From the NCBI GenBank assembly GCA_021234155.1, contig JAJEKV010000192.1, positions 145,001 through 209,000 of the forward strand: a stretch of 64,000 nucleotides of DNA, in the 5' to 3' direction. A program made the position numbers and the translations under genes. The notes beneath the pieces were generated by a model that searched no databases, was not told where the DNA came from, and saw nothing but the letters and a program-made list of their open reading frames with translations. The DNA comes from Isoetes taiwanensis (taxonomy: Eukaryota > Streptophyta > Lycopodiopsida > Isoetales > Isoetaceae). Shown here in pieces: positions 10,911-21,780 of this stretch. The stretch's first letter is position 1, and each line of letters begins with the position of its first letter.

Positions 10911-11119
10911 ATAATGATCGATGGAAATTGAATCATTGTATGATAGCGGTGATAGTGAGTCCGATAGTGATAAGTCGAAATCGGAGGTGGACCTGGTCCG
11001 TACTCCTCCCTCTCATATATCTTCACCCGCAAAGATTCCGCTCAAATGTACAAGATTCTCACCCTCCACTAAGGAGATCAGCGAGGACTTGAAGCCTACG
11101 GCACGAAAATCTTGAAAGG

Positions 11120-11990
11120 TTTGCCTTAACGCGTTTCGGTGACCATTGATGAACCAAATACATTTCAAGAGGCTCGCAGTGTGTGTCTAGGTCCGGGTCC
11201 GCTATGGCGGAAAGGCAATGGAAGAAGAGTTCCAATCACTTCAAGCTTAATGACACTGAATTGGTTCCTTTGCCTCGCGGCAAAGCGCCTTGTAGGATGC
11301 AAATGGATTTACAAAGTCAAATATAATGAGCAGAGCAAAGTGCAGAGGTATAAAGCGAGATTAGTGGCTCAGGGATGTTCTCAAATTCCAGGGATTGACT
11401 TTCATGTTCTCTCCCCTGTGGCTAGACTTTCGTCCATCAGAGCAGTGTTGGCCATCGCAAATGCACATGATATGGAATTAGATCAAATGGATGTCAAGAC
11501 GGCATTTTTGCATGGGACTCTAGATGAAGACGTATTCATGAGGCAACCTCCTGGATTCGAGTGCTCTGGCAAATCACCGTATGCAAACTCAAGAGGTCCA
11601 TCTATGGGCTGCGCCAGTCACCAAGAGCTTGGTATCAGACTATCAACTGTTTCTTCACAACACATGGATTCCAGCGCAGTCAATCTGATTGGAATATCTA
11701 CAGTAGACAAACTGAGCATGAATGGCTTATTATTGTCTTGTACGTCGATGATCTCCTTCTGGCTAGCACAAATCGCAGCAGTCTAGATCATCTCAAGATG
11801 CTTTTGTCACAGAGATTCCGGATGACCGATTTAAGGCAGGTTTGAGTTTCTTTTTGGGGATAAAGGTGGTCGTAAATAGAGCTAAACGTGTGCTTACCCT
11901 TAATCGTGCTAAAATATCCAAGGGATTCTCAACAAGTTTGGCTTTACAGATTGTAAGGATTTGTCACGCCAACAAGGCCATCATCCACCT
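11120..11990 (+). pseudogene. copia reverse transcriptase, several frameshifts
   Basis: The RVT_2 domain is recognisable: GCKWIYKVKYNEQSKVQRYKARLVAQG, then SPVARLSSIRAVLAIA, MDVKTAFLHG (about 11488-11517, first catalytic Asp), EDVFMRQPPGF, and after a frame change KLKRSIYGLRQSPRAWY, and LYVDDLLLA with the YVDD catalytic box at 11741-11752. FFLGIKV follows at 11846. The catalytic aspartates are intact; only the frame is lost. Confidence 0.92.
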
Positions 11991-12224
11991 TACCCGGATA
12001 TGGCTCCTTCCAAATTCGAAGATGCGCCTACATGCAAGATATTCCTTTTCGTCATGCGAATCGGCAGTCTTATGCATCTCATGGTTTGCACAAGGCCGGA
12101 TCTAAGTCTTCAGAAGTTACTTCGGTCCGCTTTGAGTTGTCCCGTCCGTAACATTGGAAGGCGCAGTCGTCGATTCTCGAGGTATTTACATGCTACACAG
12201 ATCTTGGGCTTCACCGCGTAATGG

Positions 12225-12675
12225 TTTGCATGGGTTTGCTGATGCATTATGGGGGGATCTCATGGAAAGATACTCAGACGGGGGTAATCGCCTCCTGCCC
12301 AAGGGGAGTAGTTAGCTGGTGTAGCAAGAAGCGTAAAGCAATTGCAGCTTCGAAGTTGTGAATCAGAATATATGGCTCAGGTGCGCAGCAGCCAAGGAGG
12401 CAATTTGGCTCCAAAGGTTAATCAAGGAACTTGGGGAAGATCAACAAGGGCCCGTGGCTATATTCTCAGACAATCAAAGTCGCAATATCCTTGGCGAAAA
12501 TCCGACCAATTTCACCAAAGCAAAGCACATTGAGATCCAAAGATCATTTTACAAGAGAAAAAGATTGAGCAAGGGAAAATCAAGGTCACGTATCTATCCA
12601 CCCGAAGATGACAATGAGATATGTTTACAAAACCACTACCAAGGAAAAGGTTCTTGGAATGTGTTGAAGAATTAG
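12225..12675 (+). pseudogene. copia RNase H, degraded
   Basis: Weak matches to the RNase HI end of copia pol occur in alternating frames: a VSWCSKK-like segment near 12310, SCESEYMA then AAKEAIWLQRLIKELG (12348-12440), AIFSDNQS (12460-12480), TNFTKAKHIEIQ (12507-12545), and a terminal FLECVEELG-like stretch near 12655. The active-site Glu of CESEYMA and the Asp of SDNQS remain. Confidence 0.8.
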
Positions 12676-12710
12676 GCATGAAGAAAGTTTGAATCGATCA
12701 TATTTCCTTC

Positions 12711-12718
12711 GAGGGGAG
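12711..12718 (+). other. Polypurine tract of the copia element
   Basis: GAGGGGAG lies immediately before the 3' LTR start TATTGGAAC; it primes plus-strand synthesis. Confidence 0.8.
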
Positions 12719-12945
12719 TATTGGAACACATCAAGCACATCAAGCACATTAAGCACCACATCAAGCACATATCGCTGGAACGCATCATTATAACATCGTG
12801 AAATATGCCGTCCTGTTGTCCATTTATAGAAGTAGTTAAACTAGGAGTTAAGATATTGTGGCGATGTAAAGATCCGTTGTATTCTCAGATAAAAGATGGA
12901 ATAGAGAAGAGGGAAACAGGCTTTTGGGGATTTCTTGCTTCTTTA
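12719..12945 (+). repeat. 3' LTR of the copia element
   Basis: Matches the 5' LTR from TATTGGAACACATC to TTGCTTCTTTA. It is 4 bp longer through small indels (GTGGCGATGTAAAG against GTGACGTGTAAAG; CTCAGATAAAAG against CTGTATAAAAG). Followed directly by the ACATC target duplication. Confidence 0.9.
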
Positions 12946-12950
12946 ACATC
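12946..12950. repeat. 5-bp target-site duplication ACATC, right copy
   Basis: Identical to 8324-8328. Confidence 0.85.
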
Positions 12951-15092
12951 AACTGCATGATAAACATTTTTTACAAAATCCCTTTGCCCACCTCCTACTT
13001 GTCATTACGCATAAACAGAAAAATTACAAACTTTTGTAAGACTAAAACAGTACGTCCATTTTACATTTTTCTACAGGCCTTTGAGTAGCAATGAAGAGGA
13101 AAGGCACACTATTCACCTTAATGATTGTCTTAGAACCAACAAAAGCTTCAACCTTTTTCCAATCACGGTTGAATCTGCAAGAAACACACACATCCATCCA
13201 CCAATAATAGATCCATCTGCACAACATTTACACACCTTAAGCATATTTGAAAGAACACATTTACAAATGGAAATGCATTGTGGAAGCAATGAACAAAGCA
13301 CCTCTCACTGATATGGGTTTATCTTTATACACTTTCCCGGAAAATAATGTGAACACCCGCAGTCGGGCCGATCACCTCAACAGGCTCCACAGCTGATCTG
13401 GATTCTAGAGCATGTACGCAAGTAGAAGCGAAAAGGGGTGTACTCTCACTGCTGCATCCTGAAATATGGCAACATGCAGTGATGTTGTAGGCCCTCTTTG
13501 TGTCGTGAAAGGTTGATGATCAATATCCTCATCAATATTGCATGTTCAATCCTATAAATACCACAATCCTGAGTTAGAAAGCAATTAAATATCTCATATA
13601 ATTTGCATAATAAAACTTGCCCTATGGTCCATGGGTTGAGGCATGCCCTAAGATGAAACAGTATTGACATGCTAGGAAGGATGCTCAGCCATATGTTACC
13701 TAAGTGAAAAAGCAAAAAACACAGTTCAGATGACTTTGAGAAAGCTTTGCATTCTCATTCTTGACCTTTTTTTCTATAAGGACAAAGAAATGGAATGAAG
13801 AAGAAATTTTTTGCAAGTAGCTATAGTCTGCTTAGAGGCCATGTCTTAATAACCAATCTGTCGACATACAGCCATCACGCATTGGATATTCCACCGTGGC
13901 CTTATAGACTATGGTAGGTTCATACTAGACGTAGAGTCTTTGACACTAATGGCAATCAGTGATCAGCAAACCACAACAGAAAAACACAAAGGAGCAAGAT
14001 GAACAAAAACAAAAATAACAACATGCAACAGTGCCATCAAAGTTTTCTTATTGCACAACTCAATATTAATACATTCACAATTTTTCTATCACATGAGGAT
14101 AAAAAAACAAAGCATAACGGATATCCAGACTTCTCACCAGGCAAGGATATTACTCTAAGAATATGCAACAAAGAACTAACACACCTATTCACTTACTGGC
14201 AAAATAATGACAAATATTCTTACTATTTGCTCATCACACACTATTAGCTGCTGAGTGACAACAAGTTGCTATTTAGCTGAGAAAAAAGACCTTGAGATTG
14301 CTCTTTCCAATGCACTCAGCATGAGAGCAGGTAATCTTTACCATCTACAACTAGAAGCTTTTACGAACAAAATGCAAAAGTTCAATGGTTTGCAAAAGCT
14401 TAATTGATGCCACAGAGGCTCGTGTTGCTTTATGTTCCCTATTTCTACCCTTCTATCATAAAATGGGCATGGCCTATCAGATCGTCCCTGCGATCTCCTT
14501 TAGTTGGTCTTTAGTGGACTTTGAAAAAGCTCTATGGCGATAAAACTAGACAGTTCTGATAATCAGGATAATAAGCATTTGAAGAGATTGCTGAAAGATT
14601 TGGTTATATACAGCAAATTTGGCCAACCTTTTTCGAACTAAACAAAAATGGACGTTCCTAAGAAGTGACAGAAAGCAAAAACCACGAAAAGCTGTATAAG
14701 AGAACTGTAATTGAACATCATAATACCACTTACGTCAACCATATTTTCTCTGCCTTACTTTAAATTTGCACTCAAACATAAAGGTTTCCTATTTTATAGT
14801 CAGTCACAGTGAAAAAGGTGTATATTGGCAGAAGCCACTTAAGTGTTATAAGAAATCTTAAGCGATATGCAATCTTGGAAGTTTACCATGGATGATTGTA
14901 ATGTTGGCTTATAGTAAGCTCATTATGTTTCCCCTTTGGCAATGATATGTGACTTGGTTTTCTATTTTTTTGCATTCAGTCTCTGTACTAATGCCATCAA
15001 CTAGTCTCCCACTTCAGAAGGTTTGGCTCTGTTATGCTCGATGAATAAATGTGACATAGATTTTGCATTCTGTTTGACTTTTAAGTGATTAG
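12951..15092. other. Intergenic, no supportable gene
   Basis: Open frames are short and overlap on both strands (for example 13042-13311 and 13999-14247), with no domain or splice-consistent structure. No strong repeat seen. Confidence 0.5.
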
Positions 15093-15140
15093 GGTACTAG
15101 TGAATCTATGGAGGCTATTTCAGTGATTGAAAAGCTAAAG
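15093..15140 (+). pseudogene. Possible exon of a coiled-coil gene
   Basis: A 48-nt open stretch lies between an acceptor-like TTTTAAGTGATTAG and a donor AAG|GTACTTG and encodes GTSESMEAISVIEKLK. It is in phase with the next candidate exon at 15207. The pair reads like a heptad-repeat coiled coil. The gene is unidentified. Confidence 0.35.
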
Positions 15141-15206
15141 GTACTTGTGTCCTGCTTAATAAAATCTTCTAAATACTGCAATAACTAATGTTATTTTGTG
15201 AACCAG

Positions 15207-15296
15207 CTTGAGAAGATAAAGTACGAAAGATAGCTACATGAACTTGCATCAATGGTGGAAAGACTTGAAAGCGGAAGGCAGAAACTTCTTGTAGAG
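15207..15296 (+). pseudogene. Possible coiled-coil exon with one in-frame stop
   Basis: A 90-nt stretch begins after TTTTGTGAACCAG and ends at GAG|GTCAAG. It encodes 30 codons, LEKIKYER-stop-LHELASMVERLE and on to LLVE, with strong Leu/Glu/Lys heptad character. The stop is TAG where CAG would keep the coiled coil, consistent with deamination of a CHG-context cytosine. The LINE inserted seven bases downstream, in what would be the following intron. Further candidate exons resume after the LINE at 31850-32390. Either the gene is dead or the window contains a real gene with a very large transposon-filled intron. Confidence 0.4.
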
Positions 15297-15302
15297 GTCA
15301 AG

Positions 15303-15321
15303 AACATTCCCAACAGAAGTT
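15303..15321. repeat. 19-bp target-site duplication of the LINE, left copy
   Basis: AACATTCCCAACAGAAGTT is repeated exactly at 31793-31811. Variable duplications of this length are the mark of target-primed reverse transcription. Confidence 0.9.
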
Positions 15322-15324
15322 CCG

Positions 15325-16444
15325 GTGTTGACTTCTTCCATTAGTAAGGTGCAGTCTGGGTTTGTTCCTGGGAGGAACATTTTGACTAATGTTGCCGCAG
15401 CTTATGAGGGCCTTTATTGGGCCAGGAGAACAGGTCAAGGCATTGCCATCTTAAGCTTGACTTTGCCAAAGCTTACGATAGTGTCCGTTGGGAGTTCTTG
15501 TCTGCCATGATGTTAGCGTTGGGCTGTGGTCCATGCTTTACAGAGACAGTCATGAAGCTGCATAGGTCAGCACGGGCTATGGTGGTGTGCCAGGGTGAAC
15601 CCTCCGCCTTTTTCTGTTAGGCAGAGGGGTGCGTCAGGGGTGCCCTTTGGCGCCATTTTTGTTTACGATTATGGCGGAGGCACTGTCTCAGTTGTTTTTT
15701 GCTGCAGTGGAGGAGGTGGTGGTGGATGGGCTTCGGATGCAGGATGGTAGTCAGCAGATTATTAACCAGTTCGCCGATGACACTTTCCTCTTCTTGGTGG
15801 CAGAAGAGAGGAATTTGCGGAATGTGAAGGGTTTGCTGGATACTTTCTCCTTGGCCTCAGGCATTCTTCTGAATTGGGGTAAATGCTCCGCATTATGGGC
15901 CCAGCTGACTCCGCCTCTCCCTTGTTTGGCTCTATTCTCTTGGAAGGTGCTTTCAGGTAATGTTTGTACTAAGCTGTTGGGTATTCCCTTTGGAGGGGAT
16001 GTTTCCATGGGGAGGGTGTGGGATGACATTTTGCAGGGGTTGCAGAAACACCTCAATTGGTGGAAGGGTAGCAAGTTGTCCATGGCAAGTAGGATCACTA
16101 TTGCCAAGTCAGTACTTTGTAGCACTCATGTGTATACAGCATCTGCGATGTTAGCTCCTGAGGGTAAGATACAGGCTTTGGATAAGATTATTCGAAATTT
16201 TGTGTGGGGCGGAGATGATGAAGGGGCGGTTGTTAAAGTGGCTTGGTGGAAGTGTCTCCGCCCCCGGGAGGATGGGGGCTTGGCCATTTTGGATTTGGCA
16301 CTGCATAGTAAGGTGTTGGTCTCCAAGTTTGTTTGGAGGGCTCTGCATGGAGCATCTTCTCCTGGTGCGGCGCTGTTGTTGCAGTCTCTTCGCCATTGTG
16401 TGGCATTTGGGAAGCCGTCTGTGCATGTGGAGTTGCCCTGGGCA
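15325..16444 (+). pseudogene. LINE ORF2 reverse transcriptase part
   Basis: Conserved non-LTR RT blocks appear in order: ISKVQSGFVPGRNI (15340-15382), LKLDFAKAYDSVRWEFL (15442-15495, first catalytic Asp), GVRQGCPLAPFLF (15625-15665), NQFADDTFLF (15764-15793, catalytic FADD), a thumb-like NWGKCSALW segment, LLGIPFGG, W.GSKLSMASRITIAKSVL, and a KIIRNFVWGG..WWKCLRPREDGGLAILDL segment typical of plant LINE ORF2. Two frame changes (near 15440 and 15622) break the frame. The frame is open from 15629 to the CACTA junction. Confidence 0.92.
16442..16444. repeat. 3-bp target-site duplication GCA of the CACTA element, left
   Basis: GCA precedes CACTAC and is repeated at 30640-30642 after GTAGTG; 3-bp duplications are diagnostic for CACTA transposons. 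Confidence 0.85.
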
Positions 16445-16469
16445 CACTACAAGAGGATAGGGTTTTTGC

Positions 16470-16990
16470 GTCAACCCCTGCGTCACTACCTTCAAAGGTT
16501 TGTCAGATTTGTGTCAGAAGCTTGAAAGTGACACAAATTAATTTGATTGCGTCAGAACTTGTCTCAATACAATTGTGTCAATAACAATGTCATTTTTATG
16601 GCACATGTGTGTCAAAATTTTGGAATTTTTTCGTTAGCTTTTATAATGATGATTACATCGTTTATTGCAACAATATTGTGACATAATTTAAGTCAATGTA
16701 GCAATAGGTTTGTTTCCACCATCACATCGTCAGTTCTACAGTTTTGGGTCAATTTTGTTATGCATTTGTGACACATTTTGTGATAGTTTCTTGTCACCTT
16801 TTGTAGAACTTTTGCATCATTTTGTAGTATCATATATAATGGCAATTTTACGTCAACTTTTTGTTATAGATTGTGGCACTTATATCTTGTGATTGTGTCA
16901 AAAAAGTGTCAATGTAGTGACATTGTTAAGTAGAAATACATAGATATCTTGACACAAAAAGGGCTAAGTTTGACACAAAAGTGCCACTAA
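16470..16990. repeat. Left subterminal repeats of the CACTA element
   Basis: About twenty copies of TGTGTCA, GTGTCAA or the complement TTGACACAA occur between 16470 and 16990, mostly reading GTGTCA on this strand. CACTA subterminal repeats bind the element's own DNA-binding protein. No gene. Confidence 0.8.
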
Positions 16991-17089
16991 CTAATATGAG
17001 GGAAACAACCTTGCAAATAAACATTTTATAGTTTTTAATCAGACTATCATGGTTTTAATGGTACTATATAAACAATATAACCAATATTT

Positions 17090-18009
17090 GTTCTGTGTGC
17101 TCCCAAGGGCATAGCCTAAATCGGGCCCTTGACGGACGCTCATGAGCACCGGGGTACTTGTTGGTCACGGTTCTTGCGGGCGGTTGTGATTTAATGGGCC
17201 ATATTGATCAGAACCGCTTAGGTCTATGGTGACGGAAGCGGAATAAGGGTAGTAAATGGCTAGCGGCGTAATGGTCCGCTAGGGGCACTAATATTACTAA
17301 ATATTAGTGCGGAAGGAGCTAGCGAGTTTGCCGGTGCGTAAGACCTATATGGTTGCATGGTTAACATTATTATATTAATGTTAATGTAACTTGTATAGGC
17401 ACTAGGGGCCAATGTCATTAACATGAAAGATAAATATGTTAGCTATGGTTTTAATAAACCATTAAAGAGACACGTGGCAGCAAAGGATTCGATGGGTCAT
17501 AGAAATCTGATATTGATCAGAGGAGACGAATTCGTGAAGGAATCCGGATGCCAGATCGATGGGTTAGTTGTAGAGAACAGATTTGGATCAAATAAAAGCA
17601 TAATTTGGCCGGTTTTGGGCATATAGGACTGATAGTTAACTCCAGAGCTGGGAGGAAGTATTGGTTGAGGGCACGAATTTGGATCAGAAGAATAGGAGGG
17701 TCGATTCTACTATAAGACTTGGCTAATTGATTCAAGAGCTGGGCCTTGAGCTCGGATTTGGATTCCAAGGCTGTAGGTGTGGCTCCAAGGCAGATTGTTG
17801 CTGCCAGGAGCCGGATTAAGCTTGGCCAGCCGATAACCATTCATCCAAGGAGAATTCTCTGGAAGGATCCAGTCTGTGTGGGTGGTTTTGCATAGTAGCA
17901 AGCTATCGTGGTCAGTGAGGGGGATCTAGGATCCAAGGTGTGGGCGGTTCTCGACCCATGAGCAACGCTGGCAAGGGTTTTCCTTTGGAAAATTTTTGTC
18001 TTTATAACA
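17090..18009 (+). mobile_element. Probable LTR-retrotransposon 5' end (LTR-like sequence)
   Basis: The segment from about 17090 (TGTGTGCTCCCAAGGGC) runs to a PBS-like site at 18010 and has mixed GC content with no gene. Its left limit is uncertain and no matching 3' LTR was found in the window, so this is a truncated element nested in the CACTA transposon. Confidence 0.5.
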
Positions 18010-18022
18010 TGGTATCGGGGCC
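18010..18022 (+). other. PBS-like TGGTATCGGGGCC
   Basis: Differs from the copia PBS at 8552 (TGGTATCAGAGCC) by AG to GG and A to G changes, so it is probably also an initiator tRNA-Met primer site. Confidence 0.55.
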
Positions 18023-18300
18023 TAATGGCTGAATCTGCACCGATATGCGGCTAGACCAATTGACGATTTCCACGAAGTGCATTCGCCGGAAGATCGGCAT
18101 AATACTCACGCTCTCGAGGACATTCATCTGGAAGATGAATTGCCCGAGTTCGATTTGGACGAAATTGCACCCTCGATGTTTGCTCCAAAGAGCGGTGACC
18201 CCGTAGGTGTGCTTTGTCCATGCAAATGCTTTAAAAGTGCGTAATCACGGGTTTTGGTGATGCCGAACGCCCGGGAGCAAGTATTGAGCGGGGTCCCGTA
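18023..18300 (+). pseudogene. Gag N-terminal remnant of the truncated retrotransposon
   Basis: ATGGCTGAATCTGCACC follows the PBS closely, and a shifted frame encodes THALEDIHLEDELPEFDLDE. The length and position fit a gag leader. It is broken by stops within 100 codons, and no zinc knuckle or pol follows. Confidence 0.35.
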
Positions 18301-18599
18301 AGTGGGAACTTACCTGACAATGATGAAGTTCTTGTCAACCGATCGTATAGGGAACTAAATGAAATAAGAACTTAACAAGCCAAGTTCAGGGATACCCTAG
18401 GGTTGATGCAAGAAAACTTGCAGAAGTGGCACAAGGCCTCCAAAAATGAACTTGTATAAAAAATTAGCATGAAAACCAGTATGTATGTGGTTTTCTTAGA
18501 CGACAATCCACAATGTAAAAAAAATTATGTGTCCTTCCTGGTTTTACAAAACCCATAATAGTCCATATCATATTTTTTGTACTAATTCGAAATTTTAAG

Positions 18600-19060
18600 C
18601 TAGTTTCTAGAAATCATTACTAGTTTATAAGATTGTACATTGATTTCGCAAAATCATCACTAGTTCATATCATGTTTAATTACATGAATTCTACAGCCGT
18701 ACAATAACTTTTTCAAATCATCAATAGTTTAAAAGATGTGTTTTAAGCATATATTGATTTTGCAAAACCAATGCCGATCTGCACTATATTTAATTAGATG
18801 AATTCTAGATAGCAAAATCATCGCTAGTTTATATCATGTTTAGTTACATGAATTCTACAGTTGTACAATAATTTTTTGAAATTATCAATAGTTTAAAAGA
18901 TGTGTTTTAAGCATATATTGATGTGCAAAACCAACGCTAATCTGCAATATATTTAATTATATGAATTTTAGATTTTACAACGGTCTTTAGAAATCATCAT
19001 TAGTTTATGGAATGGTTTCTCTATATACATTTTTAATATCATAATATTGGATGCTTTTAT
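18600..19060. repeat. Tandem repeat of about 165-175 bp, roughly 2.5 copies
   Basis: Successive copies start near 18654, 18819 and 18993 (TCATCACTAGTTCATAT, TCATCGCTAGTTTATAT, TCATCATTAGTTTATGG). Each contains TACATGAATTCTACAG and TAAAAGATGTGTTTTAAGCA. AT-rich, non-coding. Confidence 0.75.
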
Positions 19061-19139
19061 ATGCTAGTTATCGAAAATTTTGTATTCTATTAAGTTTTTC
19101 TTATTAGTTCGAGAAGCATGTTAAATTTTGCAAAGATGC

Positions 19140-21190
19140 TAAGATTTTTTCATGTGATTATTCACTATGCTTATTAACGCACCCCCTCCCCCACCACATT
19201 TGGTCGACAATCGAAAACAATAATAAAAACAAAAGACGGGTTGTTTTTTTTTTATAAAAAAAATTATAAAAAAAAACTATACGTATGTGGAGGTGTGGTT
19301 TTTGAAGGATACAATATAGTTTTTCTTAAAAAGCTACGATTTTTAGCAGGCTTGCTTAACCCCCCTTACAACAATCCTTATAATTCTAGCATATCCATCT
19401 AGCATGCCACATAAGTTTGTGACGTGTCCTAATCTTAACCATAAGATCTGCTATTTTTTAATTGAACGGTTCTAAAAAATAGAAAAACCCTTCAAAATTA
19501 AGCCCCTTCTTTGACGGATGCAAAGGATTTGCTCCCCTTGCCTGGCTCGACCTCCTTCTATATTTTTCCTATTCTTTCTTTTTCCCCTACGTTGTTGTTT
19601 ATTTATTTGCTGTAGTATACGAATTTCCATCCGACTATGTCGTGGGTTGCAACCTCCTTCTAAAAGAGTTTGATTTACGAATTTCCATTCGACTATGTCG
19701 TGGACTGCAACCTCCTTCTAAAGGAATTTGATTGATGCCAGAGGCTTTACCTCAGTAAGTTTTTTCGTCTACCAATGGATACATTTAATCTATGGCTAGA
19801 AAAATTAAAAACCTTTGGAAAATAAGCTATCGCTCTTTATTTGCATTGAGCTTGGATGGTTCGATGATATGCTCCTTGCCAGAGGTTAGCATCCCAAGGT
19901 CTGCAGATTGGGTCACAGAAGAAAGGTCGCCTGGTAGCTTTTTAACTCACCTCACAATTATGTTTAATATGAAGAAGCTCGTGGCCAATGAAAGGCATGT
20001 GTAGCTCAAGGTAAAGGCCCCCAACTCTGCCAGCTTGTTGCCAAGGCTCCACTCTGTTTGCTTGTCTGCCTATCTGCCTGCGTGAGTTTTGTTTAAATGC
20101 AGGTACATATTTTCAAATTCTTGCTTAAAATACCAATGACGGATCTGAATCTCCATCAGGCTATCTTTCTTGGCCATGCACGAGGTGTGAAGATGGACTT
20201 TCGGCATTAGTAGATCTGCTACCCCCTTTAGATAAGTATCCCTCTACTGATCGTGAGTAGATGATCCATCCAACCCTGCAGAAAATTCATCCAAGCCATT
20301 TTCATTTATTGTGCAAAAAATCTAATTGCCTAGTCCATGTCCCTGTTTTCCAGCACTTTGTACATAGTTGCAACAACACAAACCAGTTCAGGTCACATGA
20401 CATTAAGGGCTACATTAATTGGAGTCTCATCTAGTGATGAAAGGTTGTGTTATAGATTGCCCAGATTGTACAAACAATGTAGGCTCTACAATAGTTCCAG
20501 TCGATTCATGAGTTTCTTCCTTTTGTGCAGTCCATTAAGTTAAAGATAGGGTTATTGTTTTCATCCCAAGTTCATCCCATTTCGATGGCATGAGCATGGT
20601 GAAAAGGCAAAGATGAGTGATGGTGTGGCAAAACACGAAGGGGTGGAAATATGAAGAATTTGCCTAGCCAACTTCGCAATTTTTTAGAATAAGCATATTT
20701 CACCGTGGTGACTTGGCATTTCATTGGATGATATGGCATGTCACATGATGTCTAAGCATTTTATGCACTTTTCATAGAAATTGATACGGAAGGAGCCGCC
20801 AATCTTCGGATATGAAGGTTCAGAAGCCACCAAGTTAGATGGTTGGGGTTTCCAAATCCCTCCTTGCTAATGATCTATAGAATTTAGCCAAAGTTAAAGA
20901 TAAAAATTGGCTTTAGATAGATAATAATAACGCCGCAACAACAAAGCTTGAATCCCTGATAACAACGGAGAAACCATAATCATGGGCATTGCCATTATTT
21001 TGTCAAAAACACATCACAATATTGATTAAAAGACATAAGTCAAATACAAAATATAGTGATTTGTGCAAGCTTTTATGCATTCACATGCATTGTTTGTTCC
21101 ACCTAATAAAGAAGTCGAAAAACATTTGTGCATGTGTCTATAGGATCCTAGCATTAAGATCTTAGCATTCTTCTTTGCAAAGAAAAGGTG
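19140..21190. other. Interior of CACTA element, no supportable gene
   Basis: Contains a 57-bp duplication at 19619-19732 (ACGAATTTCCAT.CGACTATGTCGTGG twice). Short stretches near 19745-20050 and 20340-20545 have exon-like composition but give no recognisable protein. Confidence 0.45.
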
Positions 21191-21199
21191 CCGAGGAAA

Positions 21200-21780
21200 C
21201 ATGAGGGGATTTAATTTAATCCAATAATATTTGCCCGATCACAAACCGTATCTTTACAACCAACACATAATTACCATTAACATTATTAACAAAAATCATT
21301 ACATTCAATGCATTTACATTAAAATCCCCCTGAAACCCCCTTTGGTTTGGGTGCATATTCACACGGGGGGTGACGTAGGGCAGCGAGAGCCCTGTAATTA
21401 TGTTTTGCACGTACAAAATCAACACCATATAGTATATTGCTTGAAATCTTATAGTATTTTGCAAATCTTGTTATACAGTATAACAAATTCTATACATCCA
21501 TACCCCACAAACGAGGAACTTTGTGTACGGTGTAGATTAAGGAATAAGGGGTGAATATGCCTATCCAACAGCTCTCGTTGCCCGGAGTCACCCCCCGTGT
21601 GAATATGCACCCAAACCAAAGGGGGTTTCAGGGGGATTTTAATTTAAATGCATTGAATGTAATGATTTTTGTTAATAATGTTAATGGTAATTATGTGTTG
21701 GTTGTTATATCAAAAAAAAATTTGGGCCCTTCGGGCCATAACAAAAGAAAAACAGATAAACAACAAGGGCGTAAATATTA
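21200..21780. repeat. Inverted repeat pair around GGGTGCATATTCACACGGGGGGTGAC
   Basis: About 21236-21400 is the reverse complement of about 21551-21720, sharing CCTTTGGTTTGGGTGCATAT and CACACGGGGGGTGAC. Between them lies an AT-rich stem ending in GGGTGAATATGCC. The right arm ends with a small hairpin, GGGCCCTTCGGGCC (about 21724-21737). A third copy is at 26640-27075. Confidence 0.75.

Larger units (their letters stand above)
8329..12945 (+). mobile_element. Ty1/copia LTR retrotransposon, complete in structure, coding sequence broken
   Basis: The 4.6-kb element has 223- and 227-bp LTRs (8329-8551 and 12719-12945), a 13-nt primer binding site complementary to initiator tRNA-Met, a purine tract before the 3' LTR, and flanking ACATC duplications. 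Coding order is gag, protease, integrase, reverse transcriptase, RNase H, which defines copia rather than gypsy. The LTRs are close, differing mostly by short indels around CG or CAG/CTG sites, so insertion looks recent although the reading frame has more than ten breaks. It lacks any extra 3' ORF. An autonomous relative elsewhere in the genome is likely. Confidence 0.95.

Noticed and set aside
15751..16495. Reverse-strand open frames opposite the LINE
   Set aside because: Shadows of the reverse transcriptase frame.
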